DNA of 64,000 nt. Origin: Anarhynchus alexandrinus. Lineage: Eukaryota; Chordata; Aves; Charadriiformes; Charadriidae. This document shows positions 11,296 to 26,342 of this stretch, one piece after another. The position numbers and the translations under genes are program-made. The stretch spans positions 5,146,522-5,210,521 of the forward strand of contig VUYV01000010.1 in assembly GCA_008711295.1 (NCBI GenBank), written 5' to 3'. Numbering within the stretch: position 1 is the stretch's first letter; the number at the start of each line of letters is the position of its first letter. The notes beneath the pieces were generated by a model. That model was given only the letters and a program-made list of their open reading frames with translations, was not told the origin of the DNA and did not search any database.

Positions 11296-14200
11296 AAAAG
11301 GGACAACCTCGCACGGGTGCTGCAAGGAAAGGGATCGTGCGACATGACCGCCCGCGCTGGCGGCAGAAGGCACGCAGCAGCTCAGGAGGTTTCTTCCATT
11401 CCAGGCTCTTAACAAATTGTAATATATGTAAAGGTCTTTGAGATCCTTCAATAAAAGACATTATTTAATTGAAGCTCGTTTCATAGGGCATTTTTCATCA
11501 GTTTCCTATGGGGCATAAAGGGGAAGGAAATAATTTTTAAGAACATTAATAAGAATATAATCTGACTAATGTTCTTACTACTTCAACTTTATCCAGATTT
11601 ACCTTGCTCAAAGCAGACCAATAAAATATGTATTCTATTGCAGTGGAAAAGCGTAGGCGTACAAAATAAACTGTAACTACAAAGTTGAGCTTTAAAAAAA
11701 AAACAACAAAACCAAACCCAAGATGGATACATCTGCAGCCTATCATTACTCCAGGCACCACTTCCAACCCATTCACAAGCCTTTCCTAACATCAGTAGTT
11801 TTCAGTGAAGTTCCATCACAGTAAACTGAGCTATGCAAAGAAGTTAAAATTTAGAGAAAGTGGTAAACACTGGCCTTCTGCTGCTTTCCTATAAAAGCCA
11901 GGGCCAGCTTCAGTTTTGGCTAATCCCGTTTCAGAAGTTCTTGCAGTTTGCAGGGAAACTTCCTTTGCGCAGCGCAAAGCCGAGCTCCGTGCGTCACACT
12001 GGAGGACGACACCAAACACAAGAGTACATTCTGTGCAGTGCGAGTAATCTGCATGGTCTGGATGTCAGCGCTGTGATATGCAGTATTTGGCCGTAACAGC
12101 AGTTATTTCAAAATTCAGAAGTGAGGAAAAATGCCTTGAGATTAAAGCCTTAGCAGGTAAAATAAAACAGGTAATGCTGGAGGTCGTGAAATCTCCAGTT
12201 TGTGATTCCTATGGATAGATTACGTTCTGACAATTGGATTACAAATAAGCATTAAAAAAAGGATGGCCTTTTTTTTTTTTTTCTTTTGGAGGAGGATCAA
12301 AGGAGGAGGAACCGGGATGAGAAACTGCCTGCAAATCTCAGTGCAACAAGAAAGAAAAAAGAAACCCACGCATAAAGCCAAGAAACAAATGGATAACTGG
12401 AGAGCAAAGAATCCCTCCCTCTTTCATCATCCTCTAACTTTCAGGCAGAGTTTCTCTTAAATTGTAGGCTGGGAGCAGTTAAAAAAGAGATGGTGCATTT
12501 GCAATCACGATGGAAGCAACAGAATATATCAAAACAGCTCTAGGCACAAATGCATTAGCTGGGACAGCAAGCCCTCTGCCTAAGCCTACTACCACAACTC
12601 TCTGCCTTAGCCATAAATTAGTCCCTTAACATAACAGACTTTCAGTTCCCGTGCTCCTCCCACACTCCTGGGTCTCTCTTCTTTTTTTTATACATATCTG
12701 CAGGGTATGCAAATACACTTAAGGAGCAAATGGCTCTCATCTGCTTGTGGCTTTGACAGCAGGAGGCATCATCATCACAGAAGAGGTAGACCTTGCCTCT
12801 GGGAGCCAAAAGGCAAAATACACCAAGAGGGGAGAGGAGAAGAAATTCCTGCACTGATCTCCAGTGATGCTCTGCTGCTGGTGCATCCCGTGCTGGTCAC
12901 GGAGCTGGTGCTCTCCCGCTCCTTTTGCTAATAGCACAGATGCTCCACACGACCCCAGGCAATGGGAGGAACATGGATTTGGCAGTGCCTCGCTGAGGTC
13001 TTTTTAATATCGTTTATTTAAAGCCTTTCTGAAATCTCCTTTCAAACTACAGCAGAGCAAGGGATGGGTAATTAAAAATAAAAGAAAGTTTTCATCTGTT
13101 TCATCATGATCAAAGGAGAAGGTAAAGGAGCGTGCGAGTCCTGAGGGACCTACGCTCCCCACCGCTGCACAGTCAGCTATTGTCATAAAACACGGATCTG
13201 TATTTTATTCAGGCAGTTTTGCTTAACAGGATATTCTCAGATGCAACATCTCATTTTCATGAGGGGCCTCAGGGGACAGAGTAAAAACACCCGTCCTGAC
13301 CAAGTAAAGAGCATTTAAATATCAAAGTAAGAGAAAAAAAAAAAAAGGTAGAGCAGAAAGCTTTGTCCAGCTACGGAGACTAATGAACGATGACCCAGGT
13401 TCATTTACCATCGGCTAACTGAACTTTCTTAGTGTGAGCAGGGCTTGGGATAAATTGGGACATTTATTCCAGATGACAGGACTAGAGTAAACAAATAGAT
13501 GCTTTTTAATTTCCCCTTTTACTTAGGGGGCCATAAAAATTCGATGGCAAAGAGACTGCACAGGGGAAGACATAGAAGATTTAGATTAGCACAAGAAATA
13601 TAACATTGCTGTCTGAGCAAAAGTTTGCCTTAAGAAACAAAAAGGAGCATTTTAAGTCCAGAAAGGCTCATCCTTGGAGAAAAGGACAAAGACTTTTACC
13701 CTGAACGTTCCCCTTGTACACATCCCTGCTCACCTCTCTTTTCTGCTGGCACGCTGGTGCCCTCAGCACCCCTTACCTTCCCCTCCTCACAAAAGCGGCA
13801 GTGGTTTACAATCCTCTCGCATCTTGTGAGGAAACCAAAACAAACACCATCACCCCTAGTTAAACACTCAATTGTGTGTGTGTAAGTTTGGCTCTTCAAA
13901 TCCCTATTTGAGCACTCTAAAATGACCTCATTTCAAAAGCTGTTTGAATACCCAACTTGCTTTCATTCCCTTGAAATTGTGGAGCTGGATTAGCCATGGC
14001 GTTGACTGCAGCTACCTGTATCATCAGCCCGAGGAGACTACAGCCCTGCAGTCACATCTGAAGCAGCACTTCTAGTTCAAAGACAATTAAAGAAGAGATT
14101 AAGAATACCTAAAATACTTCATCCCTGAGTAAAGTAACGCCTCTCTGTCTCACGCAACAAAGCATACACCAAGCAAACCCAGTTATCAGTACGCTACGCA

Positions 14201-17200
14201 TGAGCGTATCTGCTAAGTAGGACCAGCACGATACCACAGAGCTCTATCCCATCGTCATTTAAGAACAAGAAAATCAAGCAACGTAGTGACATATACGTAA
14301 CAAGGTCTTTACACAGAGCATCAAGTTGCGCTAACTATAGGAATTGTTTCCCTTATTAAGGATAACGCCTTGTTTAGTACATGGATCTCGTGATTCTTTA
14401 TCTCAATTTTTCATAAAATTTTATCTTACTTTTTATTGCTGTTGTTTAAGCCTTAGAAATCAAAGTTTTTCCAAAATCTTTCCCTAACTCAGAAAAAAAA
14501 AAAAAAAAGCCTTAGGAGTCCACTGTATACTACACTTCCCTTGCAGCTATCTCTGTTGAAGGCTTTTTTAATTACAGAAGGAGAATGGCTTTTGGAAGGC
14601 ACAGGAGTGGTTCAGCAAATTACTGCCTAGAGCGCAGCATAAAACCCAATGCCGCCAAGGGGGCACGTTCAGAATTTCGGTCTTAAAGGTCAGAAATACC
14701 AACTGTAATGAAAGATGGTTCGATTTCAAAATGCCGGTTGACAGCTGTGGTCCAGAGTTTTTAGTCAGATGTGCAGGAAGACAGACTCCAAGAGAGGAGA
14801 AATTGGTGCATGCACATCTGGTAGAAGAGCATCCAGTAATTTACTATGGGCATAATAGGGCCTTAGCTTTTACGGCAATATAATTGGACATGTTTGTCCA
14901 TGGTTTTAAAAGGCCGCTTTCAAGACGTACAAAAAAGTGGTATCGTACATATGAAATCTCTATATAAGTAGTTAAGAATTTCACTGTCTTGTTTTTGGAT
15001 CTGGTCCAAAGCCTGGAGATGACTGTGGAAAGCCTCACTTGACATCTGTGATCAAGGCCTGAAAGCTGAAGTATAGTAAGAGAGAAGGACAGGAACTCTG
15101 CATGGAGCAACCTTTAGATACATAAATTCAAATTTCATTTTTCATATGGGAGAAGGGGGAAGAGCTCTATCTGAAAGAACTTGAGCTAAAGATAATTACT
15201 ATTATTAAGAGTAGTACTAATGCATATGATTGATCCTGCAAAATTCTAGTCATCACAAAAATAAGAAAAAGAAGACAGTGAAGAGTCTGGAACTTTACAG
15301 TATAACTTTTGCTTTTCGGATTTTTTTTTTCTGATCGTTTCTCATGATGACCAGATGTATGAAGCACCTCTGATAAATGCAAAGCGATTTTTTCAAATTA
15401 AAAGTAATGTTTTTGTTCTAGATCCAACTCAGCATACATTTTGTGTTAAGAAATGCTGCCAAATTTCATAACTTAATTTGAAAAAATGATCTTTTTCCTT
15501 AGTGTACAAATTGCTACATTCCAAGCACATCCTACACAGCATGGCCAAATTAACATAGTCTAATAAAGCTTCGCAGATACTGTCTTCACTTGCCCTGGCA
15601 AGTCAATATGACATGGGTGAATGTTGCCTGTGATGCTATTAGAAATATTTAGAAATTAAGGTACAAAACATGAACATGAATAACTCAATATAAGTAAACT
15701 CAATAGTATAGGACATGTCTATTTTTCTTCAAAATCGTATTCTTAGCCACCATTCTTTAACGCTAGAGCCTATTGTCCAACAGATGATTTGTAATTTTGG
15801 CCTTTTAATTGCAAGCTTGTCTCTCTTGCATTTTAAGTCCATACTATTTCAAGGAATTCTGCTCCAGTCTTTCCTCATCCTAGTTTACACCCTTGCATAA
15901 TGCAACCTTATTAAAGATTACAATCTGCTGTAAAAGGCTTTCTTCTGCCTGGAACTACAGAGAGAACTGAACTAAGGTTGGCATCATTTCAGCAATAAGT
16001 CAGAATATTTCCAGCAAGGCAAACTAAATAATTTTCTGTCCTAATTACTTTGGATAATCTTGAATTTAGCCTTATGCCATCTCTCTATGTAGTATTTAGC
16101 CATGAACTGGAGACTTCCTAACGCACCCTGACCTGCTTAATTGGAAGCTGAATCATAATTGATATCAAAACAGATATCAGAGGAAAACGTTAGCCAGTTC
16201 ACCAAATTTCCCATCCCTTCCCATGCTTGAAAAATCTTCAACTGACTCATTAAAAAATTACTTCAAGAAATGAGATATGGAAGAGCAGAGACATCCTAAT
16301 TAACAGAACAGGAAACACATAATCAGAGGGAGAACCATTTTGTGCAGTGGGTGCACTGTCAGATTTTTTTAAGTAAACCAGGCAAAGTCTGTGTTCGTAC
16401 TCATGTTTCCCTGCATTGATGGTACAGTGTTCTCAGTATCATATACAACTGTGAGTTTAAATAAACCTGCCCAACAGTCAGGCCTTAGTAACCTGCCTAC
16501 CAAAGGCAGATCAGCTTAAAAGACTTCCAAAATCATCTCTTAATCTCACCTCTCGAGATTATAACCTCCTCCCGTCTGTTTCAAGATTTAAAAAAAAAAA
16601 AATTTTTTGCTCCATTGCAGAAGGATGTATTTTAACCAGAAATAGGCCAAGACTAAAACATTTCTTCCAAGTCCTTAACAATTCAGGTGGGGCGCCCATC
16701 CAAATCTGCTTTGGATGCAAGACAGATCCAAAGCTTGAGAAAAACTGTTTTCTTGTTCCAGTTCAAATATGGACAAAATCTCAAAATCTCTCTTGAGACA
16801 ATGAACATACGCCTCAGATGAAACACGATTAAAAATACTGTTCTCCCTTCACCTCTTGCTTTAATTCCCACTTTGCCCTCTTGCAGCATCACACCCAGCT
16901 CTGCTGTTAGTCCACGTGACATTGAAGCAAAGCCATCTCCTTTTGCCAGTTACAGACTTTCCACCACTTGCTGCTGTTCCAACCCAGATTTAACACTTTA
17001 ACAAAATATGGTCTAGTCCCTTCCATTTCCAAAGTAGATTCCCACAGATTAATACACATGGATTTATGAATCAACACACAGGAGATTTAACTTGAGAAGT
17101 TCCTCCCTTTGCCCTCTCTTTCTGTAACTGCACTGCATATTCTCAGCTACAGGAACTACATTAGAATAGAGTTACTTTCATTAATTAACGCCTTAATCCA

Positions 17201-20200
17201 TCCCACAGGAAACTAGCAGAGGATTTTTTCTCTGCAAAACCCTGCTGGTAAGGAAGGCTGATCTACACTTACCACGTATTTAAAATCAGCAGCTTTTCCT
17301 CCTCATTTACCCCTCATTCTTTTTAACTTCCACCTCATAAATATAGTTTTCAAAAAACAAAAATATAATTTTTTTTTTAAAAAAAGCGCAAATCTGACTC
17401 GCCCAGGGTGTCTTAGGTGTCTTACAGGGTGACCAATTTTCTCACACCAGCAGCTGTCTCAGAGCCTGAGCGGACCAGATCGCACATGGATGGTGTCAGA
17501 CACCTCCCTGCGTCCCGCAGAGAGCCCCTCCAACACAACCGAGCCAGGTTCTGGGAATGGGACAGGTAAAGAGGCACAGACCAAAGTTATCCTTCACCCA
17601 AATGTACGTGCTGTACTCAGGAGCACCAGTAAGCAACTTGTTATTTGCGTGGCAACTACCTTCTTCTTTAATGTTATAGGGAAAATGGGTTAGCCCAATT
17701 CCTTAGAAGCTTAAGAGTTCAGCATAACATATAAGAAACACTTTTTTTCCTACAACAATCTGCTCTTTGGCACAGCCTCAGAATACTTTACTGCCACGTC
17801 TTACTTTGAAATGGGAGGATGCCAAGAATGAGATAAGTGCAGACATCCATGACTGGGAAACACAAGTAAAAGGCCTTCTCCAGAGCCAATTACAGCCTTC
17901 AGCAGACAAGCGCTTAAAAAAAAAAAAGTTTCCCCAAACTAAACAAACAAAGAAAAAGCAACAGTAAATTTGTCTCTCTGTATTCAAGTAGAAACACAGC
18001 ATGTATTTCTTTAGATTAAAAAGCTCTCTTTTTTCTTTTACATTAAAATCTCCAAAATATCCAGCCAAACTGAAATAAAGCCTTTGTTTCTTCAGAACTT
18101 CAGTCTGAATTCTCAAAAAAATATGAATGCCTACATTATTACATTAAAGAAGAGAACATTCTTTATCTGCTCTTACCCAGTCAATGAATGGAAACCTAGA
18201 TTAGAGCAGAGACTTGCCACGAGACAGAACTGCATTAGTGGCCAGATTTGTCTCCCACCAGCTCCATTTAGCTTTTGCCTTTCTTAAAAGTCTGATAGTG
18301 TTTTATCATGTAGTTTTATCGCGGTTTTTCCACTACTAAATGTTGTAATCAGGATGAAGCAAAACACCAACGTGACTACAGTCTTCAATTGAAACCATAT
18401 AGTTAGGCATATTTCCTTTTGGAAAAGGAAGAGTTAACTTAAGTCAATTAGGCAAATCATGGTATGAATACTGTATAAACCATCAGGAGAGAAAAAATTG
18501 AGTGAAATTAAATAAGCCACAACAAGTAATTGACTATTTAGATTCAGCATCATACACACTTAAGACTATCGAGGATCCCAGACTGATCCATTCTGCATAC
18601 AACATTCTTGCCTGGTTAGAAAAATCTGGGTGCATAAAGCCAAGAGCTTGCCAAGAAAAGCCAAAAGAAAGACAAAGGCCAAAAGGCAAACTGCAAAAGG
18701 GTCTTCTTTTGATGATACAGGATCATTCTGAACCTCCAGTGAAGACCTGAGAAGCAAGCAGGGGAATGTCCACAAAGCAGAAAGACAACAGCAAGGTACC
18801 AAGTCACCCAAATGAAAATGCAACTGAAAACAGCTCTGACGTCTCTAACCTCAAGGAAGTTCACAAGTGAACATGTTTCAACCAAGTCAGTCCTAATGCA
18901 ACTGAAAACTACCTTGAAACAGCACTAGAAATGTAGTTCGGCTCCTCTCCAATTGCTTGATGAGTTCACATTGCCTCATGCAAGAGTTCTGGCCACTTCA
19001 AAGTCCTTAGCTGCACATTCCCTTCTCTGCTACAGCAGTGATACTCACCGCTGCTATTGCACAGGGGAAACACAATTAAAAAAAAAAAAAAAAGGCATTA
19101 AAACAACTCCAAAGCAGTTTGAAAGAGGTTGGAAACAAATTCAGAAGAGGACAGTGAAGTGCAGCACACCTCCACTTCCTCAGGAGTCTACAGCATGAAT
19201 CCAACAAAATCCAACAACTCACAGCTCCAAAGCTCAGCTGTGTGGGGTTACATATTCAAAGAGGCAGTTAGCAGGATGTGCAAAGCCCCCAGCCCCCATG
19301 AGTTAGATACTTTAAACTCATTGGAGGTCAAGCAAGTTAAGACCATAGCTCACTTGCATGTGCAAGTTTCACTTTTCACTCAGTGCCATGTATAATTTTT
19401 TTAGTTCCCTATTTAACTCTACTAAAGTTTGTACTTTGGGCCAGGTTATGGAGAGCATAGGTAGATATGGAGTCCTTCAGAAAATCCACTGTGGCCTGTG
19501 ATATCACTGGAAGTTTCACAACCTTATTTTTCTGCGAAGGCTGGTCTGGGTCTCAGACACTATTAGGCTGGCTGCAGGCATGGCTACGGGAGATTTTGTG
19601 GTTTGCGTCGTACAAGAGATCAAACATCAGCATCATAAACCTTCTTTGTGATATGAACAATAAAAGGCAAAGGACCATAGCAATATTTTTGTGAACATCT
19701 GTAAAAACACTCATTGCTGACAATTTAAACTACTGAATTGACTTCAGCTGATCACCATGAGCACTACAGAAGCAGCTAACGCTCAGCAGACCTCTCTCAG
19801 CTGCTGTACCATTCGCACAGCGGTGGTGAAGTGGCAGGAGCACCGACGAGAGGGAGAATTTAGAAAATGATTGCATCGGTTTTGTTGAAAGTTTCCACAC
19901 AGAGGAGAATTTACCTTTGGCCTAAGACCAGGAATGAAAAACTCTCAGTGCAAAAAGAATGCTTTGGCCAAGGCTGCGTGCAGCTTGAAAAGGGGCTTCT
20001 CGTGACAGCCGGAGTACTGCGGTTAGTCTGGCATCTGCTATCACATGTTTTACATTTTCCTTTCTTAATGATATTATGCTCCCTTTAAGTACTGAAAGTA
20101 AGAAAGATTTACTTATTTTACCCATTTTTTCCCATATGCTCTAGAGGTGCATTCGCGCCATTTGCCAATTTGGTGTATTTTTTAAGTATTTTAGGGATTT

Positions 20201-23200
20201 TTGAATGCACAATAATTGAAACGGCTCAGCCCAAATTTTATTTAATCAATATTTTATGTTCAGTTTCTGTGAGTTCCACAAAAAGGATCAACTGTCTTTT
20301 GCAACTATCTTGAAACTACAATATAATGTTACAAATATAGTGAAATATAATGATATATACAGACTACTCCAGGAAACCTCTCTTTTCCAGTAGTTTCCAT
20401 AAATCTTAATCCAGAAACTAAAAGATTATTTTTTTCCAAAGAAAAGAGCAATATGTGCTTGGTAAGGTAACCATGCAGAGGATTAAAATAAAGGATGCAT
20501 GCAAACACATTGATGAATTGGAGCTTTTATGCTCTCTTAAGCCCTTCTTGGTCTCTCTTAATGTGAAATTATTCTGATAGCATTCTCTAAAAACCAATTG
20601 AGTAGCAGTGACCCAAGGCAACCACAAATACCAAAAGAAAAACATGAACCTGACACTTGATAAAAATAAAATTATTGTTACATTCACTTTCTTCTGTTAG
20701 TTTTTAATCGCACTGGCCCAAATAATTGAGCAAATCTCAATTTCAGAATTGATGCAACCACTATTTTATGCGAGCAAAATAATGCTGAACTCAGCCAGGC
20801 TAACCTCTTTTGAGCCAGCACTGTATTGCCACTTCAACTGATTTTCTACAAATGGGAAAAGGAGAGATGCTTTACCTACCTCTTCCCCACGCAGCTGATA
20901 CCTATGGTCTGGGGAAGCTCAAAAGAGGGAGATAAAACACTGTCACTGAGGGAGGAGGATGTATATGCAGCATTTGGAGCACTTTCCCTTTGCGACCTAC
21001 TAATTCCCTCTCCGACGCCTCCAACCTTACCCCTTCTTCATGTGGGGAGGCTGAACCAAAGCCTTGCAAGGACCTGCCCCGCTGCGCTGCCTGTTGGGAA
21101 GAAGGAACCTGGGGAATCGCAGCGCGTCAGCCGCTCAGAGGGTGACAGTGCCAGCAAGAGAGAAGGGTAACAGGCGCACAATAGCAGACACAAATGCTGG
21201 GACACGTAAGCCCCTTGGAAGAGGCAGCCTGATTTCCTTCACTCGGGAGCAGTGAACGTAGCGGGTAATGCTATCTTTAGTTTGGGACTCGATATGCAGA
21301 AGAGGCATAAATGAAATAAGGAAGTGAATCAAAAAAGGGGCAAACGCTTTAGAAGAGTTCATGTAAGGACAACTCTGGAGAATAGACAACGTTTCTTACA
21401 AACCAGGGGCAAAAAAAAAAGGAATACTGAAACTCAGTAATTCCCTCAGCAGCAACAGAACTTTCCCAGTCCTCCAAAGAGGATTTGAAGGTGGTATTTA
21501 TTGGATTACACCTCAGTGAGCAAAAGATGCAGAAAACTAACAGAAGAGAGTAATATGTGTATTTAAACACCTAGAATTTCAAAAGAACCGGCTGTATTTT
21601 GAAAGAAAGGAAAGGCCACTCTCTTGTCTAAAACTGGATTTAAGGAACACAGAAAACAGAAAGCTTTATGTTATTTGTATTAAATGTTTGATTGGTTCAG
21701 AAGCAAAATAGAAATTCTTTATCTGAAAATTAATGTCTGCAAAGTGACCAGAAGGCTTTTCTTTTTTTCCAAAAAGAGACTTTTTATATGCATTATCTCA
21801 TTTCCTGATTAGCAAACTAAAAGTATGAAATTATTTTCCCCCTGGCTATATCCCAGCTGGATCAAAGCACTGGCCCAAGAACATACTGTACCAGTTTAGT
21901 TATTGAGAAAGACCAGGAGAAATTCAAGTATCTACTTCTCATCTCTCCTGATAAAGATATCAACCCAGGAATGTAAACATAGGGCTGGATATGTAATATA
22001 TGGCCAGATACTTGCCCAGATAGTTTTATACCTGGGTGTTGTTGCACTGTTACTCCTCAGCACAAATAGTACTGGCTCTACTTCAGGAGCAGAGTCCATG
22101 TCCAGTCCTAGATAACAAATCACCAAAGTTCATTATACCATCACGTCTCTTCCCGGGTCTCACGGGGAGAGGTTTATTCCATACCTGGAAATATCTCTAA
22201 TGAGGACCGGAGGGCGACAGCTAACACGGGAATTGTGTGTGCGTGTGGGCCAGCACACCATAGGGACACCCTGTAAGGAGCAGTCTATGGGCGGGGGGCT
22301 TGAGCACAATTCCTAATAGTTCAACATCACTGCAATATCTATTTTCAGTAAATACAGAAGAAAGAATCCACACCCACATCTTCTGGGTGCACAGGGACAT
22401 CCATGAAAGGAGTCTCCTGCTCCAAGCAGGACATCAAATCAAGACAAAACAAGCTGTTAACCTATTTTTATTTTAGTGTGGAGATACACCATTGGAGTAA
22501 GGGTGTTTAAGGCCATGACAAGTATTTCTGGGTAAATCAGGTCTCTCCTATGTAATCATGTGAAAGATAAATCCAAATACACACTGACAGCCAAAATAGG
22601 AGAGCGGTATTCCTCGCTGTTTGGAGCTATCTTTCAGGAAGGTATCATATAAATACTACAATAAGTGAGAACTGATTACTATCTTCCAAAGAGCAATGTT
22701 AAGATAGGCTTTAAAATGAAATCAATAGGCATTTTTTTATTAGTCACATTTTTGGCAGCTTGCCCATATCTGCAAATATATATATTTTAGAAGCACAAAT
22801 CAGCAGCCAAACCATGCTACATACAGAAAAAGGAAGACAGTAAAAGCACATCTCACAGAATTATATTAGTGCTCGCCCCTACCTACAAGTGAAAGTTTTA
22901 CCGTTATGTCTGGCCAGTCAAACTAATTCCTCTCTACTGCTCACTAGAACACCATCCCTTCTATTCCCTCCTAGCCGACCAGATCTTTCCGTTCCCCTTC
23001 CTCATTCTTTTATTTTATAAATGTTTTGCAAATACATTGTCAGTTGGATTAGACTGCACTTAACCTGAAAAGGGTTCACCTTTCACTGGGGTTTAAAATA
23101 CGAAGCAACACAGCAGTAGAGAGAGATCTGGTGTACATCACTGTCCAAAGCCTATGTGGGTCCATGGGGCATTCAACTCCGCTGAACACGGAACAGCCTG

Positions 23201-24734
23201 AGAAGCAGGTGCATCTGCGAAAAGTCAGGGAGACAGCCCCAAAACACACAGTGCAGAGAATCAGACACAGAACCCACAGACAAACAGCCCTGAGAAAAAA
23301 AAAACCCTAGACTTTGAGTCAGTTGTTGGGTGAACCAGCCTTTGAGCTGGGAGCAGGAATCTGCGTCCCGTTGCTTGGTTTATTTTGAGTTCAGTGAAAC
23401 AGGACTTCTTACGTTCTTTGTAAACGAGCGGGAGGTATGAAGAATATCTGACTCCATCACCTTTCCCTAACATCAACTATCTGCAAGATCCCAGTTTTTG
23501 GCAAATCTCACTCAAGTCCAAAGAGGTAGCAGTATGTGTAAATGCTTTATAGTTTAAAATGTCATATGTTGATGCTGACAAGTTCAAGACACGAGAAGAG
23601 GTTGCCATGGAAACACACGCTGTATTGCCTGGAACATAAGGCAACATTTTACATTAAAAAAGGAAAAAAAACCTTGGACCAACAGTTGCCAAATTAGGTT
23701 TTGGGTGGAGAAAAATTAGTTTTTCATTTGTTCGCAGACAGAAATATTTTCATTTAGGAACAATGAAGCTAAATGTGACGAAAGCATTTACATTATATTT
23801 TGGATTGTTTCCCTTGCCTCAGAACAAAAAGTAATTTTATATGGAAAGTCTTTCTTTTGCAGTCCAAATATAGCAAATCCACCTCTTTATTCCCATATGC
23901 TGGAGTCTCCATCTAATTTTCCTTTTACAATTAATGAAATCACTTTAATGGACGGTCATGTTAATCCTGTAACTCTTCTATAACCTTATTTACCTGTGTA
24001 CGCACAGTGGCCGACAGAACTAATATAGGAACAGAAGAGATCAGAAACACGCAGAATTGCATCCTTGAACAGTCAAGCAGCTCTCAGTTGCTGTATAAGT
24101 CCCCTTTTGCAGGGAGTTGTGAGGTGGCGCCTGCCCTTCTGGGGTATCGCTGTGCAGTGGCACCCTTCAATGACAGTCTCTTCTGCTTCATTCCGCTGCC
24201 CTCTCAACAAGCACAAGAACAATTTTAAATTCCCCAAACAACAGTTTCACTCCGCAGGCTCCAGCAAAAGCCAAATTTTAAGACACAATTCCTACACGCC
24301 CATTTCCTCAAAAGAAAAAAATTCTTTCCAATTAATCTTTCTCACATAAAACATATAGCCGGAAGAATTTTTTTTCTGGAAACTTTCTGCTAAGTAATGA
24401 CTGGATTTGAAAGAAAAGATTTAAAAAAAAAAAGGAAGGTAGGGTTCTACTTCAACCACTCTATTTTTGGAAGCACAGAAGAAAGTTTGAGTTGTTAAGC
24501 CCGAGACTGATTCCTTCATCCTTTCTTATTTCAAGTGTACTAGGAAATTTCATTTTAATAGGGCATTTATTTGTTTTGGATTTTTGGCTATCACAGAAGT
24601 GACAAATCTATAAATCTACAATTCAACTTAAATATCTCCAATCTGCAGCTGATGCGACCTTGGTGATTTTTGCAAATAGGAGGCCGAGATATGCTTACAA
24701 ACACAGAAGATGGCATCATGGTATCGTGGTGTCA

Positions 24735-25064
24735 TCATAGAATCATAGAATGGTTTAGGTTGGAACGGACCTTGAAGATCATCGAGTTCCAACCCCCCTG
24801 CCATAGGCAGGGACACCTCCCTCTAGACCAGGTTGCCCAAGGCCACGTCTAGCCTGGCCTTGAACACCTCCAGGGATGGGGCCTCAACAACCTCTCTGGG
24901 CAACCTGGGCCAGTGCCTCACCACCCTTAAAGTGAAAAACTTCTTCTTAATGTTCAATCTAAACCTGCCCTCTTCCAGTTTGAAGCCATTCCCCCTCGTC
25001 CTATCACTACATGCCCTAGTAAAAAGTCCTTCCCCAGCTCTCCTGTAGGCCCCCTTTAGGTACT
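24735..25064 (-). mobile_element. CR1 LINE 3' fragment, young-looking
   Basis: This is an antisense CR1 3' end of about 330 bp. It opens with TCATAGAATCATAGAATGG and runs through the CR1 landmarks to CCTGTAGGCCCCCTTTAGG, where it is 5'-truncated. It is close to consensus and nearly identical to the fragment at 7855-7956. Confidence 0.96.
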
Positions 25065-26280
25065 TTTCTTGATAACTTTAATAAAAATCTAAAACAAATT
25101 GCAGATAATATTTCTTCATAAATACCTGAGCAGCAAAGGTGGGGAAAACCTCTTTTTTGCTAACTAAGCCTAAGAGAGAGGACATTCAGCAGAGAGTAGC
25201 AAGCCTGAAGACAAATATCTGAAATGGAAATAACCTTGTGAACTGGCATGAGAGCACTACCCTTCATCATAAATGCATCAGGAGGCAAACAATGCCAGAA
25301 AGATGTTTTCAGAAAATTTCTCATTCAGTGTTGTAGTTTCAAAGACGTGTAATGAGAATTGACATCCACACACAGATGGGCACCTAGTCCCCTCAAAACT
25401 TCAGCTTACATGGTTACAGTTGAATTGCAACACATTCGAATTGTTTAAAATGTGGGAGGGTCCCAACCATCCCACTGTCCTAAGGAAACTCCTGTAAGTG
25501 CTTTTTGTGAGTGCTGACCTCGGTGTCTCAACAGTGCTGCAGGCTACTGAATTCAAGGGCTACTGCTGCCACCCAGGCAAAATAGGTCACAGCAAAAGGA
25601 ACGAGGAACAGCATTTCTGAGTTTTAAATGCCAGATCATTTTTGCATCCATCCAGCAGTGCATATAAATTCGTTACTGTATTTCTAATCTGCCTGTACGA
25701 TTGATTCTGTGACTAGTTCCATAATAGCCTTTTTAAAATTTTTTTTGGTCAAATGTATCCCACTTTTTATTGTAGACCTTCCAGATGTGTACTATATGAA
25801 CTTTTCCCCTTACCTTCTACTTAGAGCATCAGTAGCACTGAAAAAATTGTTTCTCTTTTCTTTGGAATCTAGAAACTCTGTGTTCCTTAACAACCTTAAA
25901 AGAATATGCAAGCAAAGTAAGTGTAAATTATTAGCACCTGACTTCAATATTGTTTAAAGCCTATCTTTTTCTTCTGTCACACCTCACTTCCCATATTTTT
26001 CTTACTATTACCTTCATTGAATAAATGTGTCTACAGAAACTTCTAAATAGGCAGGACAAATGTAAGCATCTTTATAAATTTAGCTTTCTTAAAAATCCAC
26101 GGTTGTTTCTATTTCAAAAGGACCGAGGCAGAGAAATATGGAAAAGCTCATCTATAAAGATATTGAGACTTTGGCTGCAGTTCACTCAACTTCACAGGGT
26201 TCATCACAACAATATTTGGCTCTCCTCTCTTCTGTTTTCTTCACTGCTAATGGATACTTTACTATTTAATTAGTGCAGCA

Positions 26281-26342
26281 TGATCCAAATCCCATCAAAG
26301 TCAATAAAACTCTTTTCATTTATGCTAATGGGCTTTGGACCA
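26281..26342. repeat. Old palindromic amniote repeat (MITE-like)
   Basis: This is an imperfect inverted repeat: TGATCCAAATCCCATCAAAG on the left, ATGGGCTTTGGACCA on the right. It matches a short palindromic family that is abundant in turtle and bird genomes, whose arms read GATCCAAAGCCCATTGAAGTC. The copy is worn. Confidence 0.45.

Noticed and set aside
11032..11451. 139-codon minus-strand open frame in intron 2
   Set aside because: It overlaps a MIR-like relic, has no known domain, and shows no splice-linked partner.
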